Positions 42,733-50,464 of a DNA stretch of 64,000 bases are shown here, in pieces. A program made the position numbers and the translations under genes. The stretch comes from Aquimarina sp. BL5 (GTDB lineage Bacteria > Bacteroidota > Bacteroidia > Flavobacteriales > Flavobacteriaceae). The notes beneath the pieces are model-generated. The model was given only the letters and a program-made list of their open reading frames with translations. It made no database searches and was not told the DNA's origin. Position 1 is the first letter of the stretch, and the number at the start of each line of letters is the position of its first letter. The stretch covers positions 4,496,001 to 4,560,000 of the forward strand of contig NZ_CP031963.1 of the NCBI RefSeq assembly GCF_003443675.1, read 5' to 3'.

Positions 42733-43100
42733 CTAAATAATTAAGAATTGTTAATTTTTTAACAAGCACAGCGTGATTTCATTGTTCTACAAGTATATAA
42801 AACTTCTCTTAGACGCCAAGCGCGGTCATAGAGCGAATAAGAGCAGAAAATAGATTTTCTATAGTTGTTAAAATCTATATTTTTTATTTTTTTAACAGTT
42901 TATTTTATTAAGGATCAGTACATTGTCTAATGTAACACAAATTGAGTACAATTAGTGCTATGGGGATAGCATCATCGTAACTTTTACAAAATATAAATGC
43001 ATTTGTTTATAATAACACGGTAAACAAGGGTGCTTTGTAATACGTAATTATTTGGTAAAAGTTAGATGTACGTTGTACAAGATCAACAAAAAAGTAATTA
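42733..43100. other. AT-rich intergenic region before the PD40 gene
   Basis: 368 bases without a credible gene. Small dyads occur: GTTAA-TTTT-TTAAC near 42750, GAAAA-TAGA-TTTTC near 42850 and TGTAC-GTT-GTACA near 43067-43079. No exact TAnnTTTG box is seen near the ATG at 43101. Confidence 0.4.
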
Positions 43101-44279
43101 ATGACATTGCAAAAAAACCTTTTGGGGCTGGTTTTTTTCTTTTTTCTGAATTCAACATTTTCTCAACAAAAGCCATTGGCAATTGCTAATGAAACTCCAT
43201 ATGAGTATGCTTTTGTAGAAACGGCCAACGTATATCAAAATATAGCTACAGATGCAGCTAATGTATCAACCATTCCTAAGGAGCGAAAAGAACCGAAAGT
43301 TTATGATTTTCTGTCCGGTCGATCGATATCTACTCATGATGGCACGGCAAATTTTATAGTAGAATCCTTGCGGATAAACTCTAAAAATTCTGATTATGCG
43401 CCTAGTTTTTATAAAGGGGAACTTGTATTTGCTTCTTCTAGAAATAGAAAATCTATGTCCGTGATACTGCAGGAGCATACCAATGAACCTTTTCTGGATT
43501 TGTACACAACCAGCAAAAATATCGCTAATAAGGGAATATCAAGATTAAAAGGCGCTGTTAATACTAAGTTTCACGAATCTTCTGCTGCTTTTAGTCCGGA
43601 TGGAAAAACGGTGTACTTTACCAGAAATAACTATTCTAAAAGAAAGTTTAAAAGAAATACAAAAGGCTGCGTATTATTAAAAATATACAAGGCAGACTAT
43701 GATAATGGTAAATGGAGAAATGTAAAAGAGTTACCGTTTAATAGTGATGAATATTCTACAGCGCATCCTGCTTTGTCACCTGATGGAAAATTCTTGTACT
43801 TTGCCAGTGATATGCCAGGCAGTTACGGTCAGTCTGATATTTATGTCGTAGCGATTCATGATGATGGAAGTTATGGTACTCCAGAAAATTTAGGAAGTTT
43901 GATTAACTCTCCAGGTAGAGAAACATTTCCTTTTGTAAGTGATAAAGGAACCTTATTTTTTACCAGTGATGGACACCTAGGTTTTGGCGGCTTGGATATT
44001 TTTATGGTTTTGCCCGAGGGACAAAGAGACTGGGCAGTTTATAATATGGGAGCTCCCATTAATAGTCCTAAAGATGATTTTACTTTTATCATCAGCGAAG
44101 AAAATAACATGGGATACTTTGCTAGTAACCGTGATGGAGGAAAAGGAGGTGATGATATATACGGATTTAAGCAGCTGGTTCCATTAAGAGAGTATCGCAA
44201 TTCGATGCCAGAAATCAAACGAAAAATCAAAAGACATTTAGAAATAAAACCGGCGGCAGAAGCAATCACTACTTTTTAA
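43101..44279 (+). CDS. PD40/WD40-like beta-propeller exported protein
   Basis: 392 residues with a signal peptide (LLGLVFFFFLNSTFSQQ). The PD40 repeats typical of TolB- and OmpA-linked proteins are clear: SSAAFSPDGKTVYFTRNNYS, AHPALSPDGKFLYFASDMPG, ETFPFVSDKGTLFFTSDGHL and FTFIISEENNMGYFASNRDG, making a partial beta-propeller in the periplasm or at the surface. Unlike many relatives it has no C-terminal OmpA domain, and it is short. Related proteins with OmpA domains stand next to PorP/SprF genes, but here the PorP gene is 16 kb away. The partner is unknown. Confidence 0.85.
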   Translation: MTLQKNLLGLVFFFFLNSTFSQQKPLAIANETPYEYAFVETANVYQNIATDAANVSTIPKERKEPKVYDFLSGRSISTHDGTANFIVESLRINSKNSDYAPSFYKGELVFASSRNRKSMSVILQEHTNEPFLDLYTTSKNIANKGISRLKGAVNTKFHESSAAFSPDGKTVYFTRNNYSKRKFKRNTKGCVLLKIYKADYDNGKWRNVKELPFNSDEYSTAHPALSPDGKFLYFASDMPGSYGQSDIYVVAIHDDGSYGTPENLGSLINSPGRETFPFVSDKGTLFFTSDGHLGFGGLDIFMVLPEGQRDWAVYNMGAPINSPKDDFTFIISEENNMGYFASNRDGGKGGDDIYGFKQLVPLREYRNSMPEIKRKIKRHLEIKPAAEAITTF

Positions 44280-44410
44280 AAGGTAATGGGTAAGTAAATA
44301 AGATGTTTGCTAAATTTTAACAGGGTATTTTTCTGTTAAATAATATTAATTAACATATAGTAATTCGATAAACATAATATCTTGGTTTCATTAACCTTAA
44401 AAAATATATT

Positions 44411-44608
44411 ATGTTCAAAAACATTTCAAAAATTAGCGGTATTCAGGTGCTAAACAAGTCAGTACAAAAAGGCATTAACGGTGGATCTTTTTACGGAGAT
44501 GGATATGGAGAATGCCCAACACCTAATTCTTTTTTCTGTGGAGTTCCTGGTCATATATGTTGTAATGGCTTATGTGTATTACCAGAACATCCGGCTTGTG
44601 GTTTTTAG
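44411..44608 (+). CDS. Double-glycine leader peptide with a six-cysteine, cystine-knot-like core
   Basis: 65 residues. The leader (1-25, ending SVQKGINGG) has the hydrophobic and charged pattern of bacteriocin-type double-glycine leaders that C39-peptidase transporters cleave after GG. The predicted 40-residue core starts SFYGDGYGEC and has Cys at 35, 43, 50, 51, 55 and 63: C-x7-C-x6-CC-x3-C-x7-C, the spacing of inhibitor cystine knot miniproteins. In Flavobacteria many short GG-leader peptides exist, mostly of unknown role; a knotted core is unusual. No transporter, peptidase or modifying enzyme is adjacent. It could be a bacteriocin, a signal or a toxin; without a partner its role is open. 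An AT-rich spacer lies upstream with TATCTTGG at about 44380. Confidence 0.7.
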   Translation: MFKNISKISGIQVLNKSVQKGINGGSFYGDGYGECPTPNSFFCGVPGHICCNGLCVLPEHPACGF

Positions 44609-44617
44609 TAAATAGTA

Positions 44618-44750
44618 TCTAAAAAATCTAGTTATTGTCGTACTGAGCTTCCTCCAGATGCGGACAAGTGTCGAAGTTATGGATGTTTTCATTTCAATAT
44701 ATCTTCGGTGGGCTCAGTATGACAATTCTAAGTTTTTAAAACTTTTTAGA
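44618..44750. repeat. Palindromic element, family C, after the peptide gene
   Basis: Outer arms TCTAAAAA (44618-44625) and TTTTTAGA (44743-44750), inner arms TTGTCGTACTGAGC (44635-44648) and GCTCAGTATGACAA (44712-44725), one G-T pair. It begins ten bases after the stop codon. The like element at 48603-48694 lies in the same place after another rightward gene. Confidence 0.75.
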
Positions 44751-44783
44751 GACTTTCTCTACTTTTTGTGTACGCTTAATTAT

Positions 44784-45668
44784 TTAAAGAGAGTTCTTTA
44801 ACTCTTGAATTTTGATATTTATTTTTTCGTTTTTTTGAAATTTTAATGAACGCTCATAATTGATAATTGCATCAGTTATATTTTCAGTAATTACCAATTT
44901 ATTGGCTAAGCTTACATAAGCATCGGCTTCTTTAGGAAATAATAGTGTATTAAACTTCAATATTTCTATAGCATCTTTTTCTTTACCCGCAAAGAACAAA
45001 ACATTCGCATAGGTATTTAATTCATATAAACTTTCAGAAATAAGACTGAATTCATTTAACAGGTTTTCAGAATTCTTGGATAAATAATCTGTTCCTTGTG
45101 TTTCAATAATAGTATGTATTTTGGTTACAGATACATAGTTTGGAGTATAATTTCCGGATAGGATATCTTTAATATCTTTTTCGATGGTAGTTTTTGGAGA
45201 TTCTACAATACGATGTACTTCTTTGCCATCTTTATAGAAAATAAAAGTAGGTACCCTATGAATGTTTAATCCTTCTTGTTCGCCTCCGACACTTTGTTTG
45301 TAATGTTCTCGATCAGATGCTACTGCAATAGTAGTGACTCTGTTTAATGGGAAATTGGCTTCGTTTAGTGTTTTATAAAATTTTGGAACCTCTCTTTTGC
45401 TATCTCCACACCAAGTACCCATAAAAATTTTGATTGTATATGCTTGTATGTTGGTTTTGATATCATTGATAATAGTTTTTTTGGGCACGTAGGATTCATA
45501 ATTTTTAGAAAACCATTCGTTATAAGGGGCTGTGTTTAGTTTTTCGAAATTAATTTTTCCGGTAAGGTTGGCAGTGCCTTTAGCATTAACGATTTCTTGA
45601 TTAAATGTCTGCGAAAATGTATGGTTAGTAATTAGAAAAAGGATCAATAAATGTATCGTTGTTTTCAT
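44784..45668 (-). CDS. Thioredoxin-fold protein with C-terminal TPR, exported
   Basis: 294 residues: signal peptide (LLILFLITNHTFSQ), a thioredoxin fold (about 60-175; TIKIFMGTWCGDSKREVPKF with a single Cys in WCGDS, cis-Pro region HRVPTFIFYKDGKEVHRIVE) and two TPR-like units at the C-terminus (NTYANVLFFAGKEKDAIEIL, AYVSLANKLVITENITDAII). The lone cysteine means it is not a standard CxxC dithiol oxidoreductase; it may be a peroxiredoxin-like or non-catalytic thioredoxin. It lies in the envelope. It is on the opposite strand to the cystine-knot peptide and 176 bases away; a link is not supported. Confidence 0.85.
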   Translation of the reverse strand: MKTTIHLLILFLITNHTFSQTFNQEIVNAKGTANLTGKINFEKLNTAPYNEWFSKNYESYVPKKTIINDIKTNIQAYTIKIFMGTWCGDSKREVPKFYKTLNEANFPLNRVTTIAVASDREHYKQSVGGEQEGLNIHRVPTFIFYKDGKEVHRIVESPKTTIEKDIKDILSGNYTPNYVSVTKIHTIIETQGTDYLSKNSENLLNEFSLISESLYELNTYANVLFFAGKEKDAIEILKFNTLLFPKEADAYVSLANKLVITENITDAIINYERSLKFQKNEKINIKIQELKNSL

Positions 45669-45794
45669 TAAAATAGAATTAGAATGGATATAATATTTTG
45701 TTTGAAGAGAGGTAGCATCAACCCAAGTTTATAGGTGCTTTGGAAAACAATCCTAAAACTCAGGCCGAATGAGTAACAAAAATTTGTTTTTGTT

Positions 45795-46286
45795 TTATTT
45801 GCTTATTGGAGCTCCGCTTACGAGGCTTTTAGCTTTAGGAGTTACCATAGCTTTGATTTTTAGGATATGCTTTCCGGCGGTTGTATTGGTGGTGATGGTC
45901 ACTTGCTTGTTTTGTGCGTTGGGTTTTCCATTGGTATTAAAAGCAACTCGCATTTCTTTAGTTTCGCCAGGAGCGATAGGTTGCTTAGGCCAATCAGAAA
46001 CTGTACAGCCACAACTTCCTTTGGCGTTCACAATTACTAAAGGAGCATTACCTGTATTGGTAAATGAAAATGTATGTTTTAGAATGTCTCCTTCGGTAAC
46101 GGTACCAAAATCAAATTTAGTTTCTGCAAAAGTCATTATAGGAACCGCTGTTTTTGTTTCTGAAGCAGGATCACCTTTCATAGCGATTGTTGTGGCGTCA
46201 TTATTTTCTTTTGTTTGATGTGTACAAGAAACCATAAAGCCTGAGGCAATCATAAGTAGTATTAAAAATGTGTTTACTTTTTTCAT
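45795..46286 (-). CDS. DUF1573 lipoprotein
   Basis: 163 residues with a lipobox (LLMIASGFMVSCTHQ). The DUF1573 domain (about 50-155): FDFGTVTEGDILKHTFSFTN, GNAPLVIVNAKGSCGCTVSD with the family's CGC, PIAPGETKEMRVAFNTNGKP and QVTITTNTTAGKHILKIKAM. It is an Ig-like beta-sandwich common in Bacteroidota envelopes; the function is unknown. ATG at 46286 gives a correct signal. A long open frame on the opposite strand inside it has no features of a gene. Confidence 0.9.
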   Translation of the reverse strand: MKKVNTFLILLMIASGFMVSCTHQTKENNDATTIAMKGDPASETKTAVPIMTFAETKFDFGTVTEGDILKHTFSFTNTGNAPLVIVNAKGSCGCTVSDWPKQPIAPGETKEMRVAFNTNGKPNAQNKQVTITTNTTAGKHILKIKAMVTPKAKSLVSGAPISK

Positions 46287-46435
46287 GTCTTTTAATTTTT
46301 TAGTTAATAATTTTTGAATTTTGATTCTGAACCAAAACTCTAGACATGTGAATAAAAAAGCAATGAAAGTGAGGTGGAAAAAGGGACTAGACCCCCGATG
46401 GAAATTTATATTTGGTTAGAAAAAAATAATAGAAA

Positions 46436-47500
46436 TCATTTATTCTTATATAGTGTTTTTGCCTCGTCGCGGCTTTCTACATCTATTTTCTTATATAAGT
46501 TATTAATATGTGTTTTTATAGTACTAACACTTAAGAACAGTAATGAAGCGATTTCTTTATTGGTCTTATCCTGTAGAATTAAATCCAGTATTTTTCTTTC
46601 CTGTTGGGTAAGTTTTTTTTCGGTTAGCTGATGAGAATCTCTGTGTTTTCTTAATTTTTGAAACAGAAAAACATTTAATAATCCAGATAGTATTAATAAT
46701 GCAATTATGATCCATAACCAATATGAGGAGCTTTCTTTGGAGGTGATTTCTACAGAAAATTTATCAGCGGCCAATTCCGTTTTGTATTGCTGAACATAAG
46801 GACTGTCTGGATACTTGTTTTTTAATCGATCTAATAAAGCATCGTAATACGTGTTCTGTTTTAGATCCTGTAGGTAATAGGTATATAGATTGTTGGATTT
46901 GTTAGATAGAAATGAATAAATATATAATTCTGTTAAGGGTTCATTTTGGTTTTTACCATATTCTTGTAATGTGCGAAACCATTTTTTTGAGTTTACTTTT
47001 CTGTTCGCCTCACTTCTATAAGAACTAAAAGCATACCGCATGTTTTCTATTATAGAATCGACCTTAAGAAAGGTATTACTGCGTTCGTTTGTAGAAACTA
47101 CTTCACAAAACACTTCTTCCTCTACAGTAAAAGGTAGTGAGATCGTATCTTGATTTTTGGCGATAAAAAGAATTTCTTTACTATTAAGACATATTCCATT
47201 AAAATGAATAGCTTCTTTGTCTTCTTCAGAACAATTTTCGGTATGAATGCGATATATTCTATTCTGAGACGGAAGATTATTTTCAGTAAATACAAAATAG
47301 CCTGTAGAATCCGGAACTACTTTTTGGATAATTTGTTCTGGATAGATACCAGACATTTTTCTATAATCTTCTATCAGTGATAAATAAATAGTATTGTCTT
47401 TAGTATTATTGTCTATAAAACCAGAAAATTTATATTGACTCCACAATGCAGGAGAACAAATCAAGAAAGAGATACATAGAATAGTTTTTATCCATTTCAT
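46436..47500 (-). CDS. Membrane-anchored LuxR-type transcription regulator with periplasmic domain
   Basis: 354 residues. An N-terminal signal sequence (TILCISFLICSPALWSQ) exports residues 23-260; then one membrane helix (YWLWIIIALLILSGLLNVFL, about 262-281), a short linker, and a cytoplasmic LuxR/GerE HTH at the C-terminus (LTQQERKILDLILQDKTNKE, IASLLFLSVSTIKTHINNLY). Signal in and DNA-binding out are thus joined in one chain, without kinase or receiver. The periplasmic domain has a beta-rich start (FSGFIDNNTKDNTIYLSLIE) reminiscent of DUF4369-like domains, then helices. It would bind DNA while tethered, as ToxR-like proteins do in reverse order. Its targets are unknown. No neighbour suggests a ligand. 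Confidence 0.8.
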   Translation of the reverse strand: MKWIKTILCISFLICSPALWSQYKFSGFIDNNTKDNTIYLSLIEDYRKMSGIYPEQIIQKVVPDSTGYFVFTENNLPSQNRIYRIHTENCSEEDKEAIHFNGICLNSKEILFIAKNQDTISLPFTVEEEVFCEVVSTNERSNTFLKVDSIIENMRYAFSSYRSEANRKVNSKKWFRTLQEYGKNQNEPLTELYIYSFLSNKSNNLYTYYLQDLKQNTYYDALLDRLKNKYPDSPYVQQYKTELAADKFSVEITSKESSSYWLWIIIALLILSGLLNVFLFQKLRKHRDSHQLTEKKLTQQERKILDLILQDKTNKEIASLLFLSVSTIKTHINNLYKKIDVESRDEAKTLYKNK

Positions 47501-47617
47501 ATAGTAATGTCTAGCTTTTTTAGAAACTATCCCAAGATAAAAATAATTTTAAGATAGGGTGTAACATAATAAGATATAACACTACCTATAATTATATTAT
47601 TTAATTTATTTTTGTTT

Positions 47618-47776
47618 ATGAGTATTTGGAGAGTTTTATTGTCGATTTTTTTTCCACCACTAGCAGTTTTAGACAAAGGATGTGGATCAATCATAATCGT
47701 ACTTTTGTTAACCTTATGTGGATGGGTTCCTGGTGTGATTGCAGCACTAGTGATCATTAATAATCCCAATAAATAA
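47618..47776 (+). CDS. YqaE/Pmp3 small membrane protein
   Basis: 52 residues, MSIWRVLLSIFFPPLAVLDK then a second helix ending GWVPGVIAALVIINN. Two hydrophobic helices with the FPPLAV and CGWxPGxIxAxxII blocks are the YqaE/Pmp3 family, found in bacteria, plants and fungi; members help cation balance and membrane potential under stress. No signal or domain beyond the helices. It stands just before the lipoprotein at 47817 (40-base gap). An open frame on the other strand across this gene is only a shadow. Confidence 0.9.
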   Translation: MSIWRVLLSIFFPPLAVLDKGCGSIIIVLLLTLCGWVPGVIAALVIINNPNK

Positions 47777-47816
47777 TTTTTAAAATCAATTTCTTTACAT
47801 TGAAAAAACTGAATAT

Positions 47817-48596
47817 ATGAAAAAAGTTTCCCTGTTAGTACAAACATTTTTAGTAGCAATTCTATTAGTAGGATGCCAGTTTTCTGAAGACTTACATATT
47901 AGTGACGATGGAAGCGGAAAAATATCTTTTAATTTTGATGGTTCAGAACTACTTAAAATGGCAGGAGATAAGCTAGGTGAAGGTTTAGGAGAAGAGAAGA
48001 AAGAAGAAAAAATCATAGATACTCTAATGGTTTTTAAAGATTTTCTAGAAGAGAAAAAAGACAGTATAGCACAATTATCCCAAGCAGAACAGGATAGGTT
48101 AAAGAAATTAGAGAGTTTTAAGATGCATATGTTTATGGATCCTAAATCATATGAAATGAAGTTCGACTTGTATTCTGAATTTAAGGATGTATCGGATTTA
48201 GGGAATGTATTTAATGATTTTAAAACAGCTTCTGCACTAGGAGGTAAAAACGCTGGGAGTTCTGTAGGTAAAGCCGGTGATCCATTATCAAATACTGAAG
48301 GAGAAGACCCAACCAAGGTTTCCTATACTTTTAAGAAGAATAAGTTTAAAAGGGTTACAGAGATCTTAGATAAAGAGAAACTAAAAATGAGCTTGGATAG
48401 TCTTGCACAAATGAAGATGTTTTTGGCTAGTTCTAAATATAAAATCAATTATCACTTTCCGAAGAAGATAAAAAAAATATCATCCGAAAAAGCGATGTTT
48501 AGCCAAGATGGAAAAAGCTTTACACTAGAAGTAGGTTTCTTAGAGTATATGGAGGATCCTACCGTATTAGATGTAGAGGTGGAGTTAGAAAAATAA
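47817..48596 (+). CDS. Hypothetical lipoprotein
   Basis: 259 residues with a lipobox (TFLVAILLVGCQFS, Cys about 20). The mature part starts HISDDGSGKISFNFDG, has an acidic-Lys helix (KEEKIIDTLMVFKDFLEEKK) and a second half rich in beta turns (KMHMFMDPKSYEMKFDLYSE, EVGFLEYMEDPTVLDVEVEL). I do not recognise the family. The layout resembles other Bacteroidota envelope lipoproteins of unknown role. The gene follows the YqaE gene by 40 bases, so the two may be co-transcribed, and it is followed by a palindromic family C element that could end the transcript. Confidence 0.7.
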   Translation: MKKVSLLVQTFLVAILLVGCQFSEDLHISDDGSGKISFNFDGSELLKMAGDKLGEGLGEEKKEEKIIDTLMVFKDFLEEKKDSIAQLSQAEQDRLKKLESFKMHMFMDPKSYEMKFDLYSEFKDVSDLGNVFNDFKTASALGGKNAGSSVGKAGDPLSNTEGEDPTKVSYTFKKNKFKRVTEILDKEKLKMSLDSLAQMKMFLASSKYKINYHFPKKIKKISSEKAMFSQDGKSFTLEVGFLEYMEDPTVLDVEVELEK

Positions 48597-48602
48597 TAGA
48601 AA

Positions 48603-48694
48603 TTGTCTGAAAAGTGAGCCTGCGATATCAAACTAGGCTTCCTCTGTAGGAAGCTTAGAATGACAATTTTTGGTTCTGAAGACTTTTTAGACAA
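48603..48694. repeat. Palindromic element, family C, copy 2
   Basis: Outer arms TTGTCTGAAAAGT (48603-48615) and ACTTTTTAGACAA (48682-48694), one G-T pair; inner hairpin GCTTCCT-CTGT-AGGAAGC (48637-48654). It starts six bases after the stop of the rightward lipoprotein gene, as its relative at 44618 does after the peptide gene. Confidence 0.75.
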
Positions 48695-48719
48695 CCTCTA
48701 TTAATGTTCATTTTGAATA

Positions 48720-49562
48720 TTATAAAACTTCCTTTTGGATAAGTTTTATAGCCATTTCGCGAACTGTATTATTTCGTTTGTCACTACTCAATGACCCTAA
48801 ACCATGATCTAATAACCCTTGTTCTTCCTTAAGATCATATATTTTAAAAGTAGCCTTATTGTATGAACCTACAGGAACTTTCTTTGTGTTAAAAATAAAT
48901 AGATATTCTCCATTTACAGTCCCAGATTCATAAATACCATGGCCAATTAAAATAGAATCAGCCGCTGGATCACCTTGATAAATATCAAATTTCATTTGAT
49001 TGACCATACTTTTATTAAGTTGGCTGATAGCATTCTTAGCAGCATAAGACTTTACAAAAATATTAGTATCATCAAAATCTCTTTCTACTTTATGTCCTTT
49101 TCCAGTTAATAGTTCCTTTTCTTCGTCTAGTCTTTCTAAGATCCAATTAGGTCTTTTTGGTGTTTGAGAAGCTATTTCTTTCGTTTTTGAAGCATCAAAA
49201 CCGTTCACAGAGAATATTCCAACTTCTAAAGCATATTGTATAACACGTTTTTCCGACAACCAATAATTTTTTTTATTGATAACAATAGTATCAGTTATTT
49301 GATCTCCATAATAAGCACGAAAAGGGAATGTTTTGTCAGAACCGAAAAGTAAAGATGATTGTAACATATCTTGTGCTTTAAAAATCGGCTTTTTTTCAAG
49401 ATCGCTTATTTGATAATATTTAGCACCATCTCCTTTTACTTTTTCTATGTGCGCGACTTTTACTTTGTCAATGAAAATCTCTCCTTTTTTAACTTTCACT
49501 TTTTGTGCAGAAACAAAGGCGGTAATAAATAAGCAGACTAAAATTAACTGTACTTTTTTCAT
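48720..49562 (-). CDS. Hypothetical exported protein
   Basis: 280 residues with a signal peptide (LILVCLFITAFVSAQ) and no lipobox. The mature chain is a mixture of short beta segments and helices (KVKVKKGEIFIDKVKVAHIE, VERDFDDTNIFVKSYAAKNA, DPAADSILIGHGIYESGTVN) that match no family I recognise. CAAATATA on plus at 49594-49601 reads TATATTTG on the minus strand, an exact -7 box, 32 bases before the ATG at 49562; no good -33 TTG is seen. The gene is divergent from lipB, with 133 bases between starts. Confidence 0.65.
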   Translation of the reverse strand: MKKVQLILVCLFITAFVSAQKVKVKKGEIFIDKVKVAHIEKVKGDGAKYYQISDLEKKPIFKAQDMLQSSLLFGSDKTFPFRAYYGDQITDTIVINKKNYWLSEKRVIQYALEVGIFSVNGFDASKTKEIASQTPKRPNWILERLDEEKELLTGKGHKVERDFDDTNIFVKSYAAKNAISQLNKSMVNQMKFDIYQGDPAADSILIGHGIYESGTVNGEYLFIFNTKKVPVGSYNKATFKIYDLKEEQGLLDHGLGSLSSDKRNNTVREMAIKLIQKEVL

Positions 49563-49685
49563 TTTGAAGGCTTTTGATTTTTTTGTGAAGCTGCAAATAT
49601 AGTATTAAAAAAATACGTTGATTTTTAATTCTTTTCGAGAATCGATAACGTGTAATACAATCATAGCTTACTATTTTTAATCTCG

Positions 49686-49693
49686 TATCTTTG
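49686..49693 (+). promoter_or_regulatory. -7 promoter box of lipB, touching the start codon
   Basis: TATCTTTG is an exact TAnnTTTG box that ends two bases before ATG at 49696. The start of the RNA would fall at about 49697-49699, so the mRNA is probably leaderless and begins at the second Met (49699). No TTG -33 element lies at the proper distance. Confidence 0.6.
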
Positions 49694-49695
49694 TA

Positions 49696-50415
49696 ATGAT
49701 GAATAAGAAGATAGAAATACAAGAACTGGGTTTAAAAGATTTTAAAGAAACTTGGGAGTATCAAGAGGTATTGTTTAAAGGAATTCTGGATACAAAAATC
49801 AAGAACAGAAGAGAAGATGCTAATCTGGATACAAATAACTATTTTCTTTTCGTAGAGCATCCACACGTATATACATTAGGAAAAAGTGGTGATATTAGTA
49901 ATCTATTATTGAATGAAGAACAGCTGAAACAAAAAGGAGCTACTTTTTATAAAATTAATCGAGGAGGTGATATTACATATCATGGACCAGGACAAATTGT
50001 AGGATATCCCATTCTGGATCTGGATAATTTCTTTACAGATATTCATAAATACCTTCGTTTTCTGGAAGAAATGGTAGTGCTCACTTTAGCAGAATATGGA
50101 ATAAAAGGAGTGAGAAGTGATGGAGAGACAGGGGTTTGGCTAGATGTAGGTACTCCATTTGCACGTAAAATATGTGCTATGGGCGTAAGAGCTAGTAGGT
50201 GGGTTACCATGCACGGTTTTGCATTTAATGTGAATGCGGATCTAGGGTATTTTGATAATATTATTCCTTGTGGAATCAATGATAAAGCAGTTACCTCACT
50301 AAATGTTGAGTTAGGAGTAGAAAAAGTAGATGTCTCAGAAGTGAAAGAAAAATTACTGAAACATTTTACAAAACTGTTCGAAGCAGAAATGATACAACAA
50401 AAAACCGAAGCATAA
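49696..50415 (+). CDS. lipB: Octanoyl-[acyl-carrier-protein]:protein N-octanoyltransferase
   Basis: 239 residues (238 if read from the second Met at 49699, which the promoter position favours). Transfers octanoate from acyl-carrier protein to lysines of lipoyl domains of pyruvate and related dehydrogenases, the first step of lipoate attachment, in the cytoplasm. Seen: VEHPHVYTLGKSGD, NRGGDITYHGPGQIVGYPIL (substrate loop), the catalytic Lys in ARKICAMGVRASRWVTMHGF and the catalytic Cys in NIIPCGI. The 3' end runs into a terminator whose stem overlaps the stop codon. No lipA gene is next to it. Confidence 0.96.
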   Translation: MMNKKIEIQELGLKDFKETWEYQEVLFKGILDTKIKNRREDANLDTNNYFLFVEHPHVYTLGKSGDISNLLLNEEQLKQKGATFYKINRGGDITYHGPGQIVGYPILDLDNFFTDIHKYLRFLEEMVVLTLAEYGIKGVRSDGETGVWLDVGTPFARKICAMGVRASRWVTMHGFAFNVNADLGYFDNIIPCGINDKAVTSLNVELGVEKVDVSEVKEKLLKHFTKLFEAEMIQQKTEA

Positions 50416-50431
50416 ATACTTCGGTTTTTTT
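50399..50431 (+). terminator. Rho-independent terminator of lipB
   Basis: AAAAAACCGAAG (50399-50410) pairs perfectly with CTTCGGTTTTTT (50419-50430) around an 8-base loop. The 5' arm codes the last residues of LipB, and the loop carries its TAA stop. Confidence 0.85.
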
Positions 50432-50464
50432 GACTAAAAACTAAACAAATCTAATAGGTAAGGG

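Noticed and set aside
44411..45668. Thioredoxin-TPR gene as disulfide helper in a peptide cluster
   Set aside because: Opposite strand, single Cys instead of CxxC, family is a general envelope one; proximity alone is not enough.
45769..46218. Rightward open frame of 149 codons
   Set aside because: Lies wholly antisense to the well-supported DUF1573 gene.
47527..47859. Leftward open frame of 110 codons
   Set aside because: Antisense to the YqaE/Pmp3 gene, which has clear family motifs.
47795..48316. Leftward open frame of 173 codons
   Set aside because: Antisense shadow of the lipoprotein at 47817; Ser-rich sequence typical of antisense frames.
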